A stretch of DNA of 64,000 nt, from the NCBI GenBank assembly GCA_947389015.1, contig CANDVA010000006.1, forward strand, positions 62,001-126,000, given 5' to 3'. How positions within the stretch are numbered: position 1 is the stretch's first letter; each line of letters begins with the position of its first letter. Source of the DNA: an uncultured Clostridia bacterium. Lineage in GTDB: Bacteria; Bacillota; Clostridia; Oscillospirales; Ruminococcaceae. This document shows, piece by piece, positions 55,585 through 64,000 of the stretch. The notes below the pieces were generated by a model. The model saw only the letters and a list, made by a program, of their open reading frames with translations. It did no database searches and was not told the origin of the DNA. The translations under genes and the position numbers were made by a program.

Positions 55585-55785
55585 GTGAAACGTGTGGAAA
55601 AATTTTTGACCTGTGAGCAGGTCGCGGAAAAATACAGCGTTACGGTTTGCACCGTGCGTGAGTGGATCAAAGGCAAGAAGCTCCCTGCGTTGAAACTTGC
55701 CGGTGCTGCCGGCTATCGCATACGCACCGCAGACTTGGATGCCTTTGAAAAGCAATACCGCACCACGGCGCAAAAGGAGGATTGA
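55585..55785 (+). CDS. Excisionase-type / MerR-like helix-turn-helix DNA-binding protein
   Basis: FLTCEQVAEKYSVTVCTVREWIKGKKLPALKLAGAAGYRIRTADLDAFEKQ; GTG start. Confidence 0.85.
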   Translation: MKRVEKFLTCEQVAEKYSVTVCTVREWIKGKKLPALKLAGAAGYRIRTADLDAFEKQYRTTAQKED

Positions 55786-55791
55786 GGAACG

Positions 55792-56001
55792 GTGAAAGCC
55801 ACTGAACAGCTTACGGCGTCGACCCCGCCCTCTGCGGTAAAAATCGATGTGAACGCAATGCCAAAGCACGAAACGGATGCCCTCTGCCGCGTTTTGATCC
55901 GCAGTGTTACCGAAGCATTTAAAAACCCGGCGTTCGCTGCCGAGTACGAGGCGTGGCGCATAAAGCGGTACGGAGGACAGGCGCAGAGCGTTAGTCCATA
56001 A
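55792..56001 (+). CDS. Hypothetical phage protein
   Basis: 69 aa, GTG start, same operon. Confidence 0.5.
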   Translation: MKATEQLTASTPPSAVKIDVNAMPKHETDALCRVLIRSVTEAFKNPAFAAEYEAWRIKRYGGQAQSVSP

Positions 56002-56037
56002 GTAAAAAAAAACTTTTAAGGTAGGAAACTTTGACCC

Positions 56038-56337
56038 GTGAAAGCTATTGTAACAGAGGCCGAATTTCAAAAACTTTCAGAAGCTAATGAAAAGGTAAAA
56101 GGCACAAACAGCTATGCCAAATATCGAATGATGATGGAATATAAAACCAAAACAGACGGTCGTTGGAGTGCGTGGAGGTTTTTTGGTTGGGGTGTTCCTG
56201 TTCCCGTTGATATGAAAGTGAAAAAAGTCGGTGACAAAATTTATTTAATGAAAGAGGGCATCACCGTTTTTGATGAAACAGAACTCACAAGATATACGCT
56301 TACCGAGGCTTGCAATGAAGTCTTAAAAGTGTATTAA
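56038..56337 (+). CDS. Hypothetical phage protein
   Basis: 99 aa, GTG start, immediately upstream of the second DGR target gene. Confidence 0.6.
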   Translation: MKAIVTEAEFQKLSEANEKVKGTNSYAKYRMMMEYKTKTDGRWSAWRFFGWGVPVPVDMKVKKVGDKIYLMKEGITVFDETELTRYTLTEACNEVLKVY

Positions 56338-56364
56338 GAAAACGACATTTTAAGGAGGTTCACA

Positions 56365-57303
56365 ATGAACACAGTGTTAGTACGCGACCAAAACGGCAAC
56401 GTTGACGTAATGGAGCGCATTCCTAAATTTAAGCTGTCGGACGTTATCGACGGCGCAAGCGATGCCGTACACCCGGCGTTTATCGTTGGTGGGAAAGAGG
56501 TTGATGAAATCTATGTGAGCAAGTACCTGAACAGCATCCACAACCGCCTCCCGTACAGCTTGCCCTATCAGAAAGCGGCAACGTCCATAAGCTACACCGA
56601 TGCGGTTAGAGCCTGTGCCTTAAAGGGCAAAGGGTGGCACTTGATGTCGAACGCAGAATGGGCGGCGATCGCCCTTTGGAGTAAGAAAAACGGCACACTG
56701 CCCCACGGTAACACTTGTCGGGGAGCATATCACGCAGAACCTAACGAGCGCGGTATGACTTACGACGATTATTTCACCCTTACCGGCAGCGGCCCCAAAA
56801 CGTGGGCGCACGATCACACCGAGGACGGTATTTTCGACCTCTGCGGCAATGTTTGGGAGTGGGTGTCCGGTTTACGTATCAAGGACAGCGTTATACAGAC
56901 AATCGCAAATAATGACGTTGCGCTGAATGTGGATCAGTCGATAAACAGCGCGGCGTGGCAGGATATGATCGACCCCTCAAGCGGTAAGAGCATTAAATTC
57001 ACCTGCGGCGATGAAAATGTAGGATTTACGATCGGCGAGGCAGAGCGTGACTGGAACGGTGTAGACTGGAAAGACATTTACACTGACTTTGAGATCACCG
57101 AACAAATGAAAGCCCTCGCATTATTCCCCGGTGAACCGGATGCCCTTTTCTACGCTGACAGCACCGAGGGCGAGTATGTACCGGTCCGTGGTGGCAACTG
57201 GACCGATGCCGCTTCTGCGGGTGTGTTCGCGTTGTCCCTCGATAATGCGCGGTCGCTCGTCGGCTCGTGCATCGGTTTCCGCGCCGCTTTTTGTCCCCTG
57301 TAA
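56365..57303 (+). CDS. DGR variable protein 2 (FGE/C-type-lectin-like fold), VR at C-terminus
   Basis: 312 aa; GWHLMSNAEWAAIALW, DLCGNVWEWVSGLRI, C-terminal GGNWTDAASAGVFALSLDNARSLVGSCIGFRAAFCPL. Confidence 0.95.
   Translation: MNTVLVRDQNGNVDVMERIPKFKLSDVIDGASDAVHPAFIVGGKEVDEIYVSKYLNSIHNRLPYSLPYQKAATSISYTDAVRACALKGKGWHLMSNAEWAAIALWSKKNGTLPHGNTCRGAYHAEPNERGMTYDDYFTLTGSGPKTWAHDHTEDGIFDLCGNVWEWVSGLRIKDSVIQTIANNDVALNVDQSINSAAWQDMIDPSSGKSIKFTCGDENVGFTIGEAERDWNGVDWKDIYTDFEITEQMKALALFPGEPDALFYADSTEGEYVPVRGGNWTDAASAGVFALSLDNARSLVGSCIGFRAAFCPL
57179..57290 (+). repeat. DGR variable repeat VR2 (distal target)
   Basis: 112 bp aligned to TR without gaps; 13 mismatches, all 13 at TR adenines. Confidence 0.97.
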
Positions 57304-57382
57304 CTTGACCCTTGTTTCTTGACCCTTGTCTGTGCGGCTTTACGCCGTGCGGTAAGTAAATAAATTTTAGGAGGATTTTACA

Positions 57383-57934
57383 ATGTACGAAATCACGATC
57401 AAAGGCAATACTCCGGCGGAACTTTTCGCCAACCTTGCACAGATGGCGGCGGCTAATGCGAACACCGCACCTGCGGCAGTTCCCCAAATGCCCGCAACCC
57501 CTGCAAGCCCCGCACCCACAGCGGTAAACCCTACGGCGGCGCAGGTCCCCGTTGCAGTTCCTGCGGCAGCCGCGACTGTTCCGAGTGCTGCGCCTGCCCC
57601 TGTTTCCCCGGCAAATTCTAACCTTGCGCCCGCTCCTGCACCTGTTGCGCCTGCGCCTGTGGCAGCACCCGCACCCACTGCGCCTGCACCTGCGGCAGCT
57701 CCCGCACCCGTTGCGCCTGCACCCACAGCAGCCCCTGCCGCTGTACCTACCGTCGCCCCTACTTATACGCTTGATGCGCTTGCTCGTGCGGGTGCTGCTC
57801 TTGCGCAGGCGGGTAAGATGCAGGAGGCTCTTGCCCTGCTTGCAAAGTACGGCGTACAGACTGTAAATCAGTTAAAGCCTGAACAGTACGGCGCATTTGC
57901 TACGGAGTTGCGCGCGCTCGGCGCACAGATATAG
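57383..57934 (+). CDS. Ala/Pro-rich phage protein with conserved-looking C-terminal helical domain
   Basis: 183 aa; (A/P)n central linker; C-terminus YTLDALARAGAALAQAGKMQEALALLAKYGVQTVNQLKPEQYGAFATELRALG. Confidence 0.75.
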   Translation: MYEITIKGNTPAELFANLAQMAAANANTAPAAVPQMPATPASPAPTAVNPTAAQVPVAVPAAAATVPSAAPAPVSPANSNLAPAPAPVAPAPVAAPAPTAPAPAAAPAPVAPAPTAAPAAVPTVAPTYTLDALARAGAALAQAGKMQEALALLAKYGVQTVNQLKPEQYGAFATELRALGAQI

Positions 57935-57935
57935 G

Positions 57936-59177
57936 ATGGCGGCTATGGAACACGCTTTGTTGTCTGCGTCCTCTGCAAGCAGGTGGTTGACGTGTACTGC
58001 GTCACCCCGCTTTGAGGCGCAGTTCCCCGAAACCACGTCCGAATATGCCGAGGAGGGCAGACTGGCGCACTCGTTTTGCGAGTTAAAGGTCTTGAAAAAG
58101 TTCACCACCTCGATCAAACCGAGCGCATACAAGACCCGGCTTAGTAAGCTGAAAAAAGAGCCTTTGTACACTGACGAAATGGATCAGACAAGCGATCTCT
58201 ATGTTGAACACCTTACCGAAAAGGCGATGGGCTACGACAGTACCCCGCTTGTCAACGCCGAGGTCAGGGTCGATTTTTCGGAATATGTACCCGATGGCTT
58301 TGGCACGTGTGACTGCATTATGATCGGCGGTGATCTGCTTGACATTACAGACTATAAGCACGGAAAGGGCGTCCCCGTATCAGCGGAGGGCAACCCCCAA
58401 ATGCGGCTTTACGCCCTCGGTGCGCTGAAAAAGTACGAGCCTTTTTACGGCGGTATGATAAAGCGGGTGCGTATGACGATCGACCAACCCCGCATACAGT
58501 CCGAACTGTCAAGCGAAACAATCACGGTTGACGAGTTGAAAGCGTGGGGCGAAACAATCAAGCCGATCGCACAAATGGCATTTAGCGGCTTTGGTGAATT
58601 TAAGCCCGGCGATCACTGCCGTTTCTGTCGTGGGAAAGCACAGTGCCGCGCCCGCGCCGATGTCAATACCGCCCTTGAGGATTTTAAGGACTGCCTGCTG
58701 CCGACAGCAAAGAACATTGAACAGGCACAGCAGAACGCCGGGACAGATGCCCCCGCAATGCTTACCAATGACGAGATCGGCGAGCTGCTTGTTCGCGGTC
58801 AGCACCTTGTACAGTGGTATAACGACCTTGAGGAATATGCGCTCAATGCCTTGCTGAACGGCGAGGAAATAGCGGGATGGAAGGTCGTTGCGGGTCGCAG
58901 TAACAGAACATTCAGCGATCAGGAAGCCGCCCTCGCCGCCGTTATCGCCGCAGGCTATGATGAGTCGCTTGTTTATGAACGCAAACCGAAAACCCTCACG
59001 GGGCTTGAGGAATTGATGGGCAAGAAAGACTTTGCGGAAAAGATCGGACAGTTTGTTGTAAAGCCGCTTGGTAAGCCTACGCTTGCCCCGATGTCGGACA
59101 AGCGCGAACCGTACAGCACCGCCGCCGCTGATTTTTCGGGAGCGGCGCAGGGGGAACAGCCGGGGGCGTCCTCGTAA
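57936..59177 (+). CDS. DUF2800-like phage nuclease (PD-(D/E)XK / Cas4-RecB-like)
   Basis: ALLSASSASRWLTCTASPRFEAQFPETTSEYAEEGRLAHSFCE...DITDYKHGKGVPVSAEGNPQMRLYALG...CRFCRGKAQCRARAD. Confidence 0.9.
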   Translation: MAAMEHALLSASSASRWLTCTASPRFEAQFPETTSEYAEEGRLAHSFCELKVLKKFTTSIKPSAYKTRLSKLKKEPLYTDEMDQTSDLYVEHLTEKAMGYDSTPLVNAEVRVDFSEYVPDGFGTCDCIMIGGDLLDITDYKHGKGVPVSAEGNPQMRLYALGALKKYEPFYGGMIKRVRMTIDQPRIQSELSSETITVDELKAWGETIKPIAQMAFSGFGEFKPGDHCRFCRGKAQCRARADVNTALEDFKDCLLPTAKNIEQAQQNAGTDAPAMLTNDEIGELLVRGQHLVQWYNDLEEYALNALLNGEEIAGWKVVAGRSNRTFSDQEAALAAVIAAGYDESLVYERKPKTLTGLEELMGKKDFAEKIGQFVVKPLGKPTLAPMSDKREPYSTAAADFSGAAQGEQPGASS

Positions 59178-59593
59178 TGCCGGAAAGGGTTTTAATTCAG
59201 TACGATGCTTGCCGAATGGTGTTATACCTGCCCGCATTCTTTGACGGCAGCTCGTTGGCAAATATCCGCAAAGCGTTCAAGCTGTTGAGCGAACGCCCCC
59301 ACCAAAATGCGCCTGCATTTGAAACATTCGACCGCTTTTTCCCTGCGTGGGAACAGTACCTCAAGCAGCAGCTTGAAAGCGACACGCAGGAAAAGAAAGA
59401 GGCAGAACAGACTGCGAGGGCGACAGAAAGTCAAGTCGCTTGCTTTGGCACTATGGCAACAAAGGAAATGAAAGACAAGTTGCAAAAGGCACAAAGCAAA
59501 TTGAAGAAAGCCGCCCTCAAGGTAAAACGTGCAAAATCCGCTTTAGAGCGTTGCGGCAAAATCAAAAACGCTTACAACGAAATTTTAAGGTAA
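59177..59593 (+). CDS. Hypothetical phage coiled-coil protein
   Basis: 138 aa, 1-nt overlap with the upstream gene. Confidence 0.65.
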   Translation: MPERVLIQYDACRMVLYLPAFFDGSSLANIRKAFKLLSERPHQNAPAFETFDRFFPAWEQYLKQQLESDTQEKKEAEQTARATESQVACFGTMATKEMKDKLQKAQSKLKKAALKVKRAKSALERCGKIKNAYNEILR

Positions 59594-59612
59594 TAAAGGA
59601 GATTTAAGGACT

Positions 59613-60362
59613 ATGTATCAGAATGACGCATTGAAAGTTTTAACCGGCGAGGTTCGCTTGTCGTATGTGAATGTAATCACACCTCGCGCCTCACAGCAGG
59701 GCGGTGAGCCTAAATACTCGGTAACGCTGCTTATTCCTAAAAGCGACTACGCAACAAAAGCGGACATTGACTCCGCTATTCAGGCGGCAATGCAGGAAGC
59801 AGTCGGCAAAGTGTGGGGCGGCGTTCGTCCCCCGCAGCCCCGCATCCCTATTTGGGACGGTGACGGCGTTCGTCAATCGGGCGTTCCTTTCGGTGAGGAA
59901 TGCAAGGGTCACTGGGTAATCACGGCATCCACCAAAATGAAACCGCAGGTCGTTGGTATGGATAACATAAACGCCGAACTCGCCCCCTCCGACATTTACA
60001 GCGGTATGTATGGGCGTGTAACAATTCGCTTTTTCGGTTATTCCAACAGCGGCAACAAGGGCGTAGGTTGCGGACTCGGTAACATTATGAAAACCCGTGA
60101 CGGTGAGCCTTTGGCGGGTAATGCCTCGGCAGCCTCCGACTTTGCAACGGTTGGAAATGCGATCGTACAGCCGCAGAACACCGCCGCCCCCGCTTATCAG
60201 CAGCCCGCCGCAGCTCCTGCATATCAGCAGACAGCCGCACCCGCTCCCAATTATCAGCAAGCCGCCGCGCCTGCTCCTGTTTATCAGCAACCCACCGCCC
60301 CCGCATATCAGGCGCAACAGCAGACCGGCGAAATTAACCCTTTCACGGGCTTACCGTTTTAA
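59613..60362 (+). CDS. DUF2815-like phage ssDNA-binding protein with disordered QP/A-rich tail
   Basis: LKVLTGEVRLSYVNVITPRASQQGGEPKYSVTLLIPKSDYATKADIDSAIQAAMQE...; tail (QQPAAAPAY)n ending NPFTGLPF. Confidence 0.88.
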   Translation: MYQNDALKVLTGEVRLSYVNVITPRASQQGGEPKYSVTLLIPKSDYATKADIDSAIQAAMQEAVGKVWGGVRPPQPRIPIWDGDGVRQSGVPFGEECKGHWVITASTKMKPQVVGMDNINAELAPSDIYSGMYGRVTIRFFGYSNSGNKGVGCGLGNIMKTRDGEPLAGNASAASDFATVGNAIVQPQNTAAPAYQQPAAAPAYQQTAAPAPNYQQAAAPAPVYQQPTAPAYQAQQQTGEINPFTGLPF

Positions 60363-60374
60363 GGAGGGGCAAAT

Positions 60375-62354
60375 ATGGCTCACCATTTGAGTATTGACCT
60401 TGAAACTTATTCAAGTGTTGATCTTAAAAAGTCGGGAATGTTCAAATACATTGAAAGTCCCGATTATCAAATATTGCTTTTTGCCTATTCGATCGATGGA
60501 GAGCTTGTGCAGGTGATCGACCTCGCCACGGGGGAGCAAATTCCTCCGTGGTTGACGGCGGCACTGCGCGATCCCGAATTTATCAAACACGCATATAACG
60601 CGGCGTTTGAATGGGGCGGGCTTTCAAAGTATTTCGGTACGCTGCCTGTCGATCAATGGCGTTGCACAATGTTTCACGGTCTTTACTGCGGCTATACCGC
60701 AGGACTTGAGGCGACCGGCAAGGCGTTAGGGCTTGCCGCCGACAAGCAGAAGCTGAACAGCGGCAAAGCACTGATCCGTTATTTCTGCGTACCGTGCCGA
60801 CCGACGAAAACCAACGGCGGCAGAACGCGAAACCTCCCGCACCACGATCCCGAAAAATGGGCGTTGTTTAAGGAATACAACCGTCGGGACGTTGAAACCG
60901 AGATGGAAATCGAACGGCGGCTCTCGGCGTTTCCCGTCCCCGATTTTGTACAAAAGGAGTGGGAAACCGACCTGCGGATCAATGCGCGCGGCGTTATGGT
61001 GGATATGAACCTCGTATCGGGCGCGCTTACTATGGGCGCAAATACCCGCGCCGCTCTTATCGACGAAGCGGAAAGAATTTCGGGACTGCGTAACCCTAAC
61101 AGCGTGAAGCAGCTGCGGGAATGGCTCGGCAAGGAGCTTGATGAGAAAGTGACGAACCTCAACAAGGAAACCGTGGCGCACCTGCTGAACCGTGACGACA
61201 ACAGCGACGCCGTTCAGCGTATGCTTGAAATACGGCAGGAACTTGGAAAAACCTCGACAAAGAAGTATGACGCAATCGAGGCAGCGGTGTGTTCCGATGG
61301 GCGCGTGAGAGGGCTTTTACAGTTCTACGGCGCAAACCGTACCGGCAGATGGGCGGGACGGTTGGTGCAGGTGCAAAACCTGCCGCGAACGTACACCGAG
61401 CCGCTATCCTTTGCCCGTGAGTTGGTGATAAACAATCAACCCGATGCCCTGCGCCTTGTATGCGGCAGTATACCGGACACGCTTTCGCAGCTTATACGCA
61501 CCTCGTTCACATCCTCCCCCGGCAACCTTTTGGTGGACGCCGACTTTTCGGCGATCGAGGCGAGGGTTATTTCGTGGCTTGCAGGCGAACAGTGGCGGCT
61601 TGACGTATTCCGCACACACGGCAAAATTTACGAGGCGTCGGCATCTCAAATGTTCGGCGTTCCGATCGAGAAAATCAAGAAAGGCAGCCCCGAATATGCG
61701 CTCCGGCAAAAGGGAAAGGTTGCGGAGTTGGCGTTGGGCTATCAGGGCAGCACCGGCGCGCTTATCAAAATGGGCGCATTCGATATGGGGCTGACCGAGG
61801 AGGAACTTCCCGACATCGTGACCCGTTGGCGTGAGGCGAACCGCCGTATCCGCGATCTGTGGTACACAATGGAAAACGCAGCCGTGCGGGTTATTTCCGA
61901 GGGCGGCAGTGTTGGCGTGGGGTGCGTTCTGCTGTCCCGTGAGTACGACCAAAACACGGGCGCGGACTGTATGACGATCCTCTTACCGTCCGGGCGCAAG
62001 CTGTATTATATCAGCCCAAAACTCGGTGTAAATAAGTGGGACAAGCCCTCGATCGTTTATATGGGGTTGAACGACAAGAACAAGTGGAACGAAATTGAAA
62101 CCTACGGCGGCAAACTCGTGGAGAACTGCGTTCAGGCGATCGCCCGTGACTGTTTGGCGTGTTCTATTGAACGATTAGAGGCGGCAGGAATGCCGGTCGT
62201 GTTCCACGTTCACGATGAGGTTGTTATTGATATACCCGCCGATCGTGCCGATCTTGACGCGGTGGTGCAGATTATGCGCGCACCGATACCGTGGGCGGCC
62301 GACCTGCCGCTTAATGCGGACGGGTGGACGGGACTATTTTTCAGAAAGGATTAA
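60375..62354 (+). CDS. Phage family A DNA polymerase
   Basis: 659 aa; SIDLETYSSVDLKKSGMFKYIES (exo), DADFSAIEARVISWLAGE, RQKGKVAELALGYQGSTGALIKMG, VFHVHDEVVIDIP. Confidence 0.95.
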   Translation: MAHHLSIDLETYSSVDLKKSGMFKYIESPDYQILLFAYSIDGELVQVIDLATGEQIPPWLTAALRDPEFIKHAYNAAFEWGGLSKYFGTLPVDQWRCTMFHGLYCGYTAGLEATGKALGLAADKQKLNSGKALIRYFCVPCRPTKTNGGRTRNLPHHDPEKWALFKEYNRRDVETEMEIERRLSAFPVPDFVQKEWETDLRINARGVMVDMNLVSGALTMGANTRAALIDEAERISGLRNPNSVKQLREWLGKELDEKVTNLNKETVAHLLNRDDNSDAVQRMLEIRQELGKTSTKKYDAIEAAVCSDGRVRGLLQFYGANRTGRWAGRLVQVQNLPRTYTEPLSFARELVINNQPDALRLVCGSIPDTLSQLIRTSFTSSPGNLLVDADFSAIEARVISWLAGEQWRLDVFRTHGKIYEASASQMFGVPIEKIKKGSPEYALRQKGKVAELALGYQGSTGALIKMGAFDMGLTEEELPDIVTRWREANRRIRDLWYTMENAAVRVISEGGSVGVGCVLLSREYDQNTGADCMTILLPSGRKLYYISPKLGVNKWDKPSIVYMGLNDKNKWNEIETYGGKLVENCVQAIARDCLACSIERLEAAGMPVVFHVHDEVVIDIPADRADLDAVVQIMRAPIPWAADLPLNADGWTGLFFRKD

Positions 62355-62362
62355 GGCGCAGT

Positions 62363-63088
62363 ATGAAACACATTGCATCTGTCAGTTTTGGCAAGGACAG
62401 CCTTTATATGCTGTTGCGATTGATTGAAACGGGCGCACCGCTTGACGAGGTTGTTTTCTATGACACAGGGATGGAATTTCAAGCGATTTACGACACCCGC
62501 GATGCTGTCCTGCCTTTGCTTGCTAAACACGGCATCGCTTATAAAGAATTGACACCCCCCCCGGACTGTGCCTTTTTGTATAAAATGTTTGACAAGCCTG
62601 TCAAGGGTCGCACAAACGGTTTTCATTACGGTTATTCGTGGTGCGGCGGTCGTTGTCGGTGGGGTACTACTGACAAGCTGAAAGCCCTTGACAAATACGC
62701 CGAGAAAAGCGGGGCGGTCGTTTATATCGGCATAGCCGCAGACGAAACAGACCGACTCACCAAAGAACGCAAAGAGTACAAGCGTTTTCCGCTTGCACAA
62801 TGGGGCGCAGTTGAGGCTGACTGCCTGCGCGGGTGCTACGATCGGGGCTTTGAATGGTTGGAAAACGGGCATCGTTTGTATGACCTTTTAGACCGTGTTT
62901 CTTGTTGGTGCTGTACAAACAAAAACCTGCGGGAACTGCGGAACATTCGACAATATCTGCCCGAATATTGGGAAAAGCTGAAAGACCTGCAACGACGAAC
63001 AGACCGCCCGATGAAAGGCGAGGGCAAAAGTGTATTTGAACTTGACGCTCGTTTTGAAATGGAGGAGAAAAAGAAAAATGACCCCTAA
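62363..63088 (+). CDS. PAPS reductase-family (adenine nucleotide alpha hydrolase) protein
   Basis: MKHIASVSFGKDSLYMLLRLIETGAPLDEVVFYDTGMEFQAIYDTRDAVLPLL (PP-loop SFGKDS), CxxC-rich C-terminal half. Confidence 0.88.
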   Translation: MKHIASVSFGKDSLYMLLRLIETGAPLDEVVFYDTGMEFQAIYDTRDAVLPLLAKHGIAYKELTPPPDCAFLYKMFDKPVKGRTNGFHYGYSWCGGRCRWGTTDKLKALDKYAEKSGAVVYIGIAADETDRLTKERKEYKRFPLAQWGAVEADCLRGCYDRGFEWLENGHRLYDLLDRVSCWCCTNKNLRELRNIRQYLPEYWEKLKDLQRRTDRPMKGEGKSVFELDARFEMEEKKKNDP

Positions 63089-63752
63089 CATCTTGATAAA
63101 CGGCGACGCCCTGACGGTTCTCCGTCAAATGGAAGCTGAAAGCGTTAATTTTATCATAACCGATCCGCCTTACGGCGTGGACTTTCAGAGCGGGCGCGTG
63201 GAAAAGGCACGACGTAAGGATAAAACCGCCAATGACAAAGCCCCTTTTATTTGGTGGTTGTATGATGCCTTTCGGGTCTTGACCGTAGGGGGGGGACTCC
63301 TTTGTTTCAGCCGATGGGATGTTCAGCAGGTGTTTATTGACGCTATGAAGATCGCCGGGTTTTCGGTCAAGTCGGTTATTGTGTGGGATCGTGTGGTTCA
63401 CGGTATGGGCGACTTGAAAAGCACATTTGCACCGCGTTATGATACTTGCATTTTTGCGGTAAAAGGTTCTTACGCATTCCCGAACGGCAGACCTGCCGAC
63501 GTTATCCAATGCCAAAGGATCAACGGCGCAGACCTGCGACATCCAAACGAAAAGCCCCTTGACCTTATGCGGCGATTGATTGAGGCGACGACAAAACCGA
63601 ACGACTTAATACTTGACCCATTCGCAGGCAGCGGCACAACGCTTGTAGCGGCTCTCCAAAGCGGCAGACGGTACATAGGGGTGGAACTATCCCCGCAACA
63701 TCATGAAACGGCACAGCGGCGTTTATACGAGGCGGCGTTCGCCGTAAAATAG
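63078..63752 (+). CDS. Phage DNA methyltransferase (N4-cytosine/N6-adenine)
   Basis: MTPNILINGDALTVLRQMEAESVNFIITDPPYGVDF...LILDPFAGSGTTLVAALQSGRRYIGVEL. Confidence 0.93.
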   Translation: MTPNILINGDALTVLRQMEAESVNFIITDPPYGVDFQSGRVEKARRKDKTANDKAPFIWWLYDAFRVLTVGGGLLCFSRWDVQQVFIDAMKIAGFSVKSVIVWDRVVHGMGDLKSTFAPRYDTCIFAVKGSYAFPNGRPADVIQCQRINGADLRHPNEKPLDLMRRLIEATTKPNDLILDPFAGSGTTLVAALQSGRRYIGVELSPQHHETAQRRLYEAAFAVK

Positions 63753-63765
63753 GAGGTTACAAACA

Positions 63766-64000
63766 TTGAGCATAGAACCAAATACCCTTGTAAACGGCGA
63801 TGCGCTGATAATTTTACAGCAGATACCGCCAAACACGGTGGACGCGGTCATAACCGACCCGCCGTACAGCAGCGGCGGGCAATACCGCGGCGATCGGTCA
63901 CGGAGTACGCGGGACAAGTACCTGACCTCCGGCGAAATAGCCGCAGACTACGCACAGCACTCTTTCACGGGTGACAACCTCGATCAGCGGTCGTGGATGA
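63766..64000 (+). CDS. Second DNA methyltransferase, N-terminal part (runs off window)
   Basis: TTG start after aggagg: LSIEPNTLVNGDALIILQQIPPNTVDAVITDPPYSSGGQYRGDRSRSTRDKYLTSGEIAADYAQ. Confidence 0.85.
   Translation, partial: MSIEPNTLVNGDALIILQQIPPNTVDAVITDPPYSSGGQYRGDRSRSTRDKYLTSGEIAADYAQHSFTGDNLDQRSWM

Larger units (their letters stand above)
27979..64000. mobile_element. Contractile-tailed (myovirus-type) prophage, left end next to tRNA-Leu, right end outside the window
   Basis: Contiguous holin, endolysin, DGR, baseplate, tape measure, tail tube/sheath, neck, capsid, protease, portal, recombinase and replication genes. Exact attL not proven. Confidence 0.93.

Noticed and set aside
57367-57726. 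119-aa Gly/Ala-rich minus ORF
   Set aside because: Mirror of the Ala/Pro-rich coding sequence on the + strand. No RBS or operon context.

Overview
Low-G+C-type Firmicute chromosome segment, most likely an Oscillospiraceae/Ruminococcaceae gut Clostridium (inferred from protein style only). Positions 1-27.9 kb carry ordinary chromosomal genes: nifS-like, dtd, sirtuin, ABC ATPase, pyruvate kinase, SGNH hydrolase, GLUG protein plus MMPL transporter, AraC regulator, fsa, gltD-like, tcdA and a GH3 enzyme. This part also holds an orphan terminase pair and a truncated GntR gene. A tRNA-Leu(GAG) at 27892-27978 is followed by a contractile-tailed (myovirus-type) prophage that runs off the right edge. 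Its late genes, from portal to holin, are on the minus strand at 28.1-54.7 kb, and its early/replication genes are on the plus strand from 55.6 kb.

The main discovery is a complete diversity-generating retroelement (DGR) in the prophage. It consists of a reverse transcriptase (30688-31800), a 112-bp template repeat (32006-32117), an Avd-like accessory protein (32154-32525), a GAAA-loop hairpin (32539-32570), and a C-type-lectin/FGE-fold variable protein with a proximal variable repeat (VR1, 32601-32712). A second, distant target (VR2, 57179-57290) lies about 25 kb away on the opposite strand, inside the early module. By manual alignment, 12 of 13 TR/VR1 differences and 13 of 13 TR/VR2 differences fall at template adenines, which is the DGR signature.

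Other points of interest are a putative programmed -1 frameshift (GGGTTTT) in the tail-assembly chaperone, a shared CW_7-like wall-binding motif in the endolysin and a tail protein, nested inverted repeats in the divergent control region, and an HEWEWEW/GSF-repeat protein. All coordinates and comparisons were read by eye. No database search was run.
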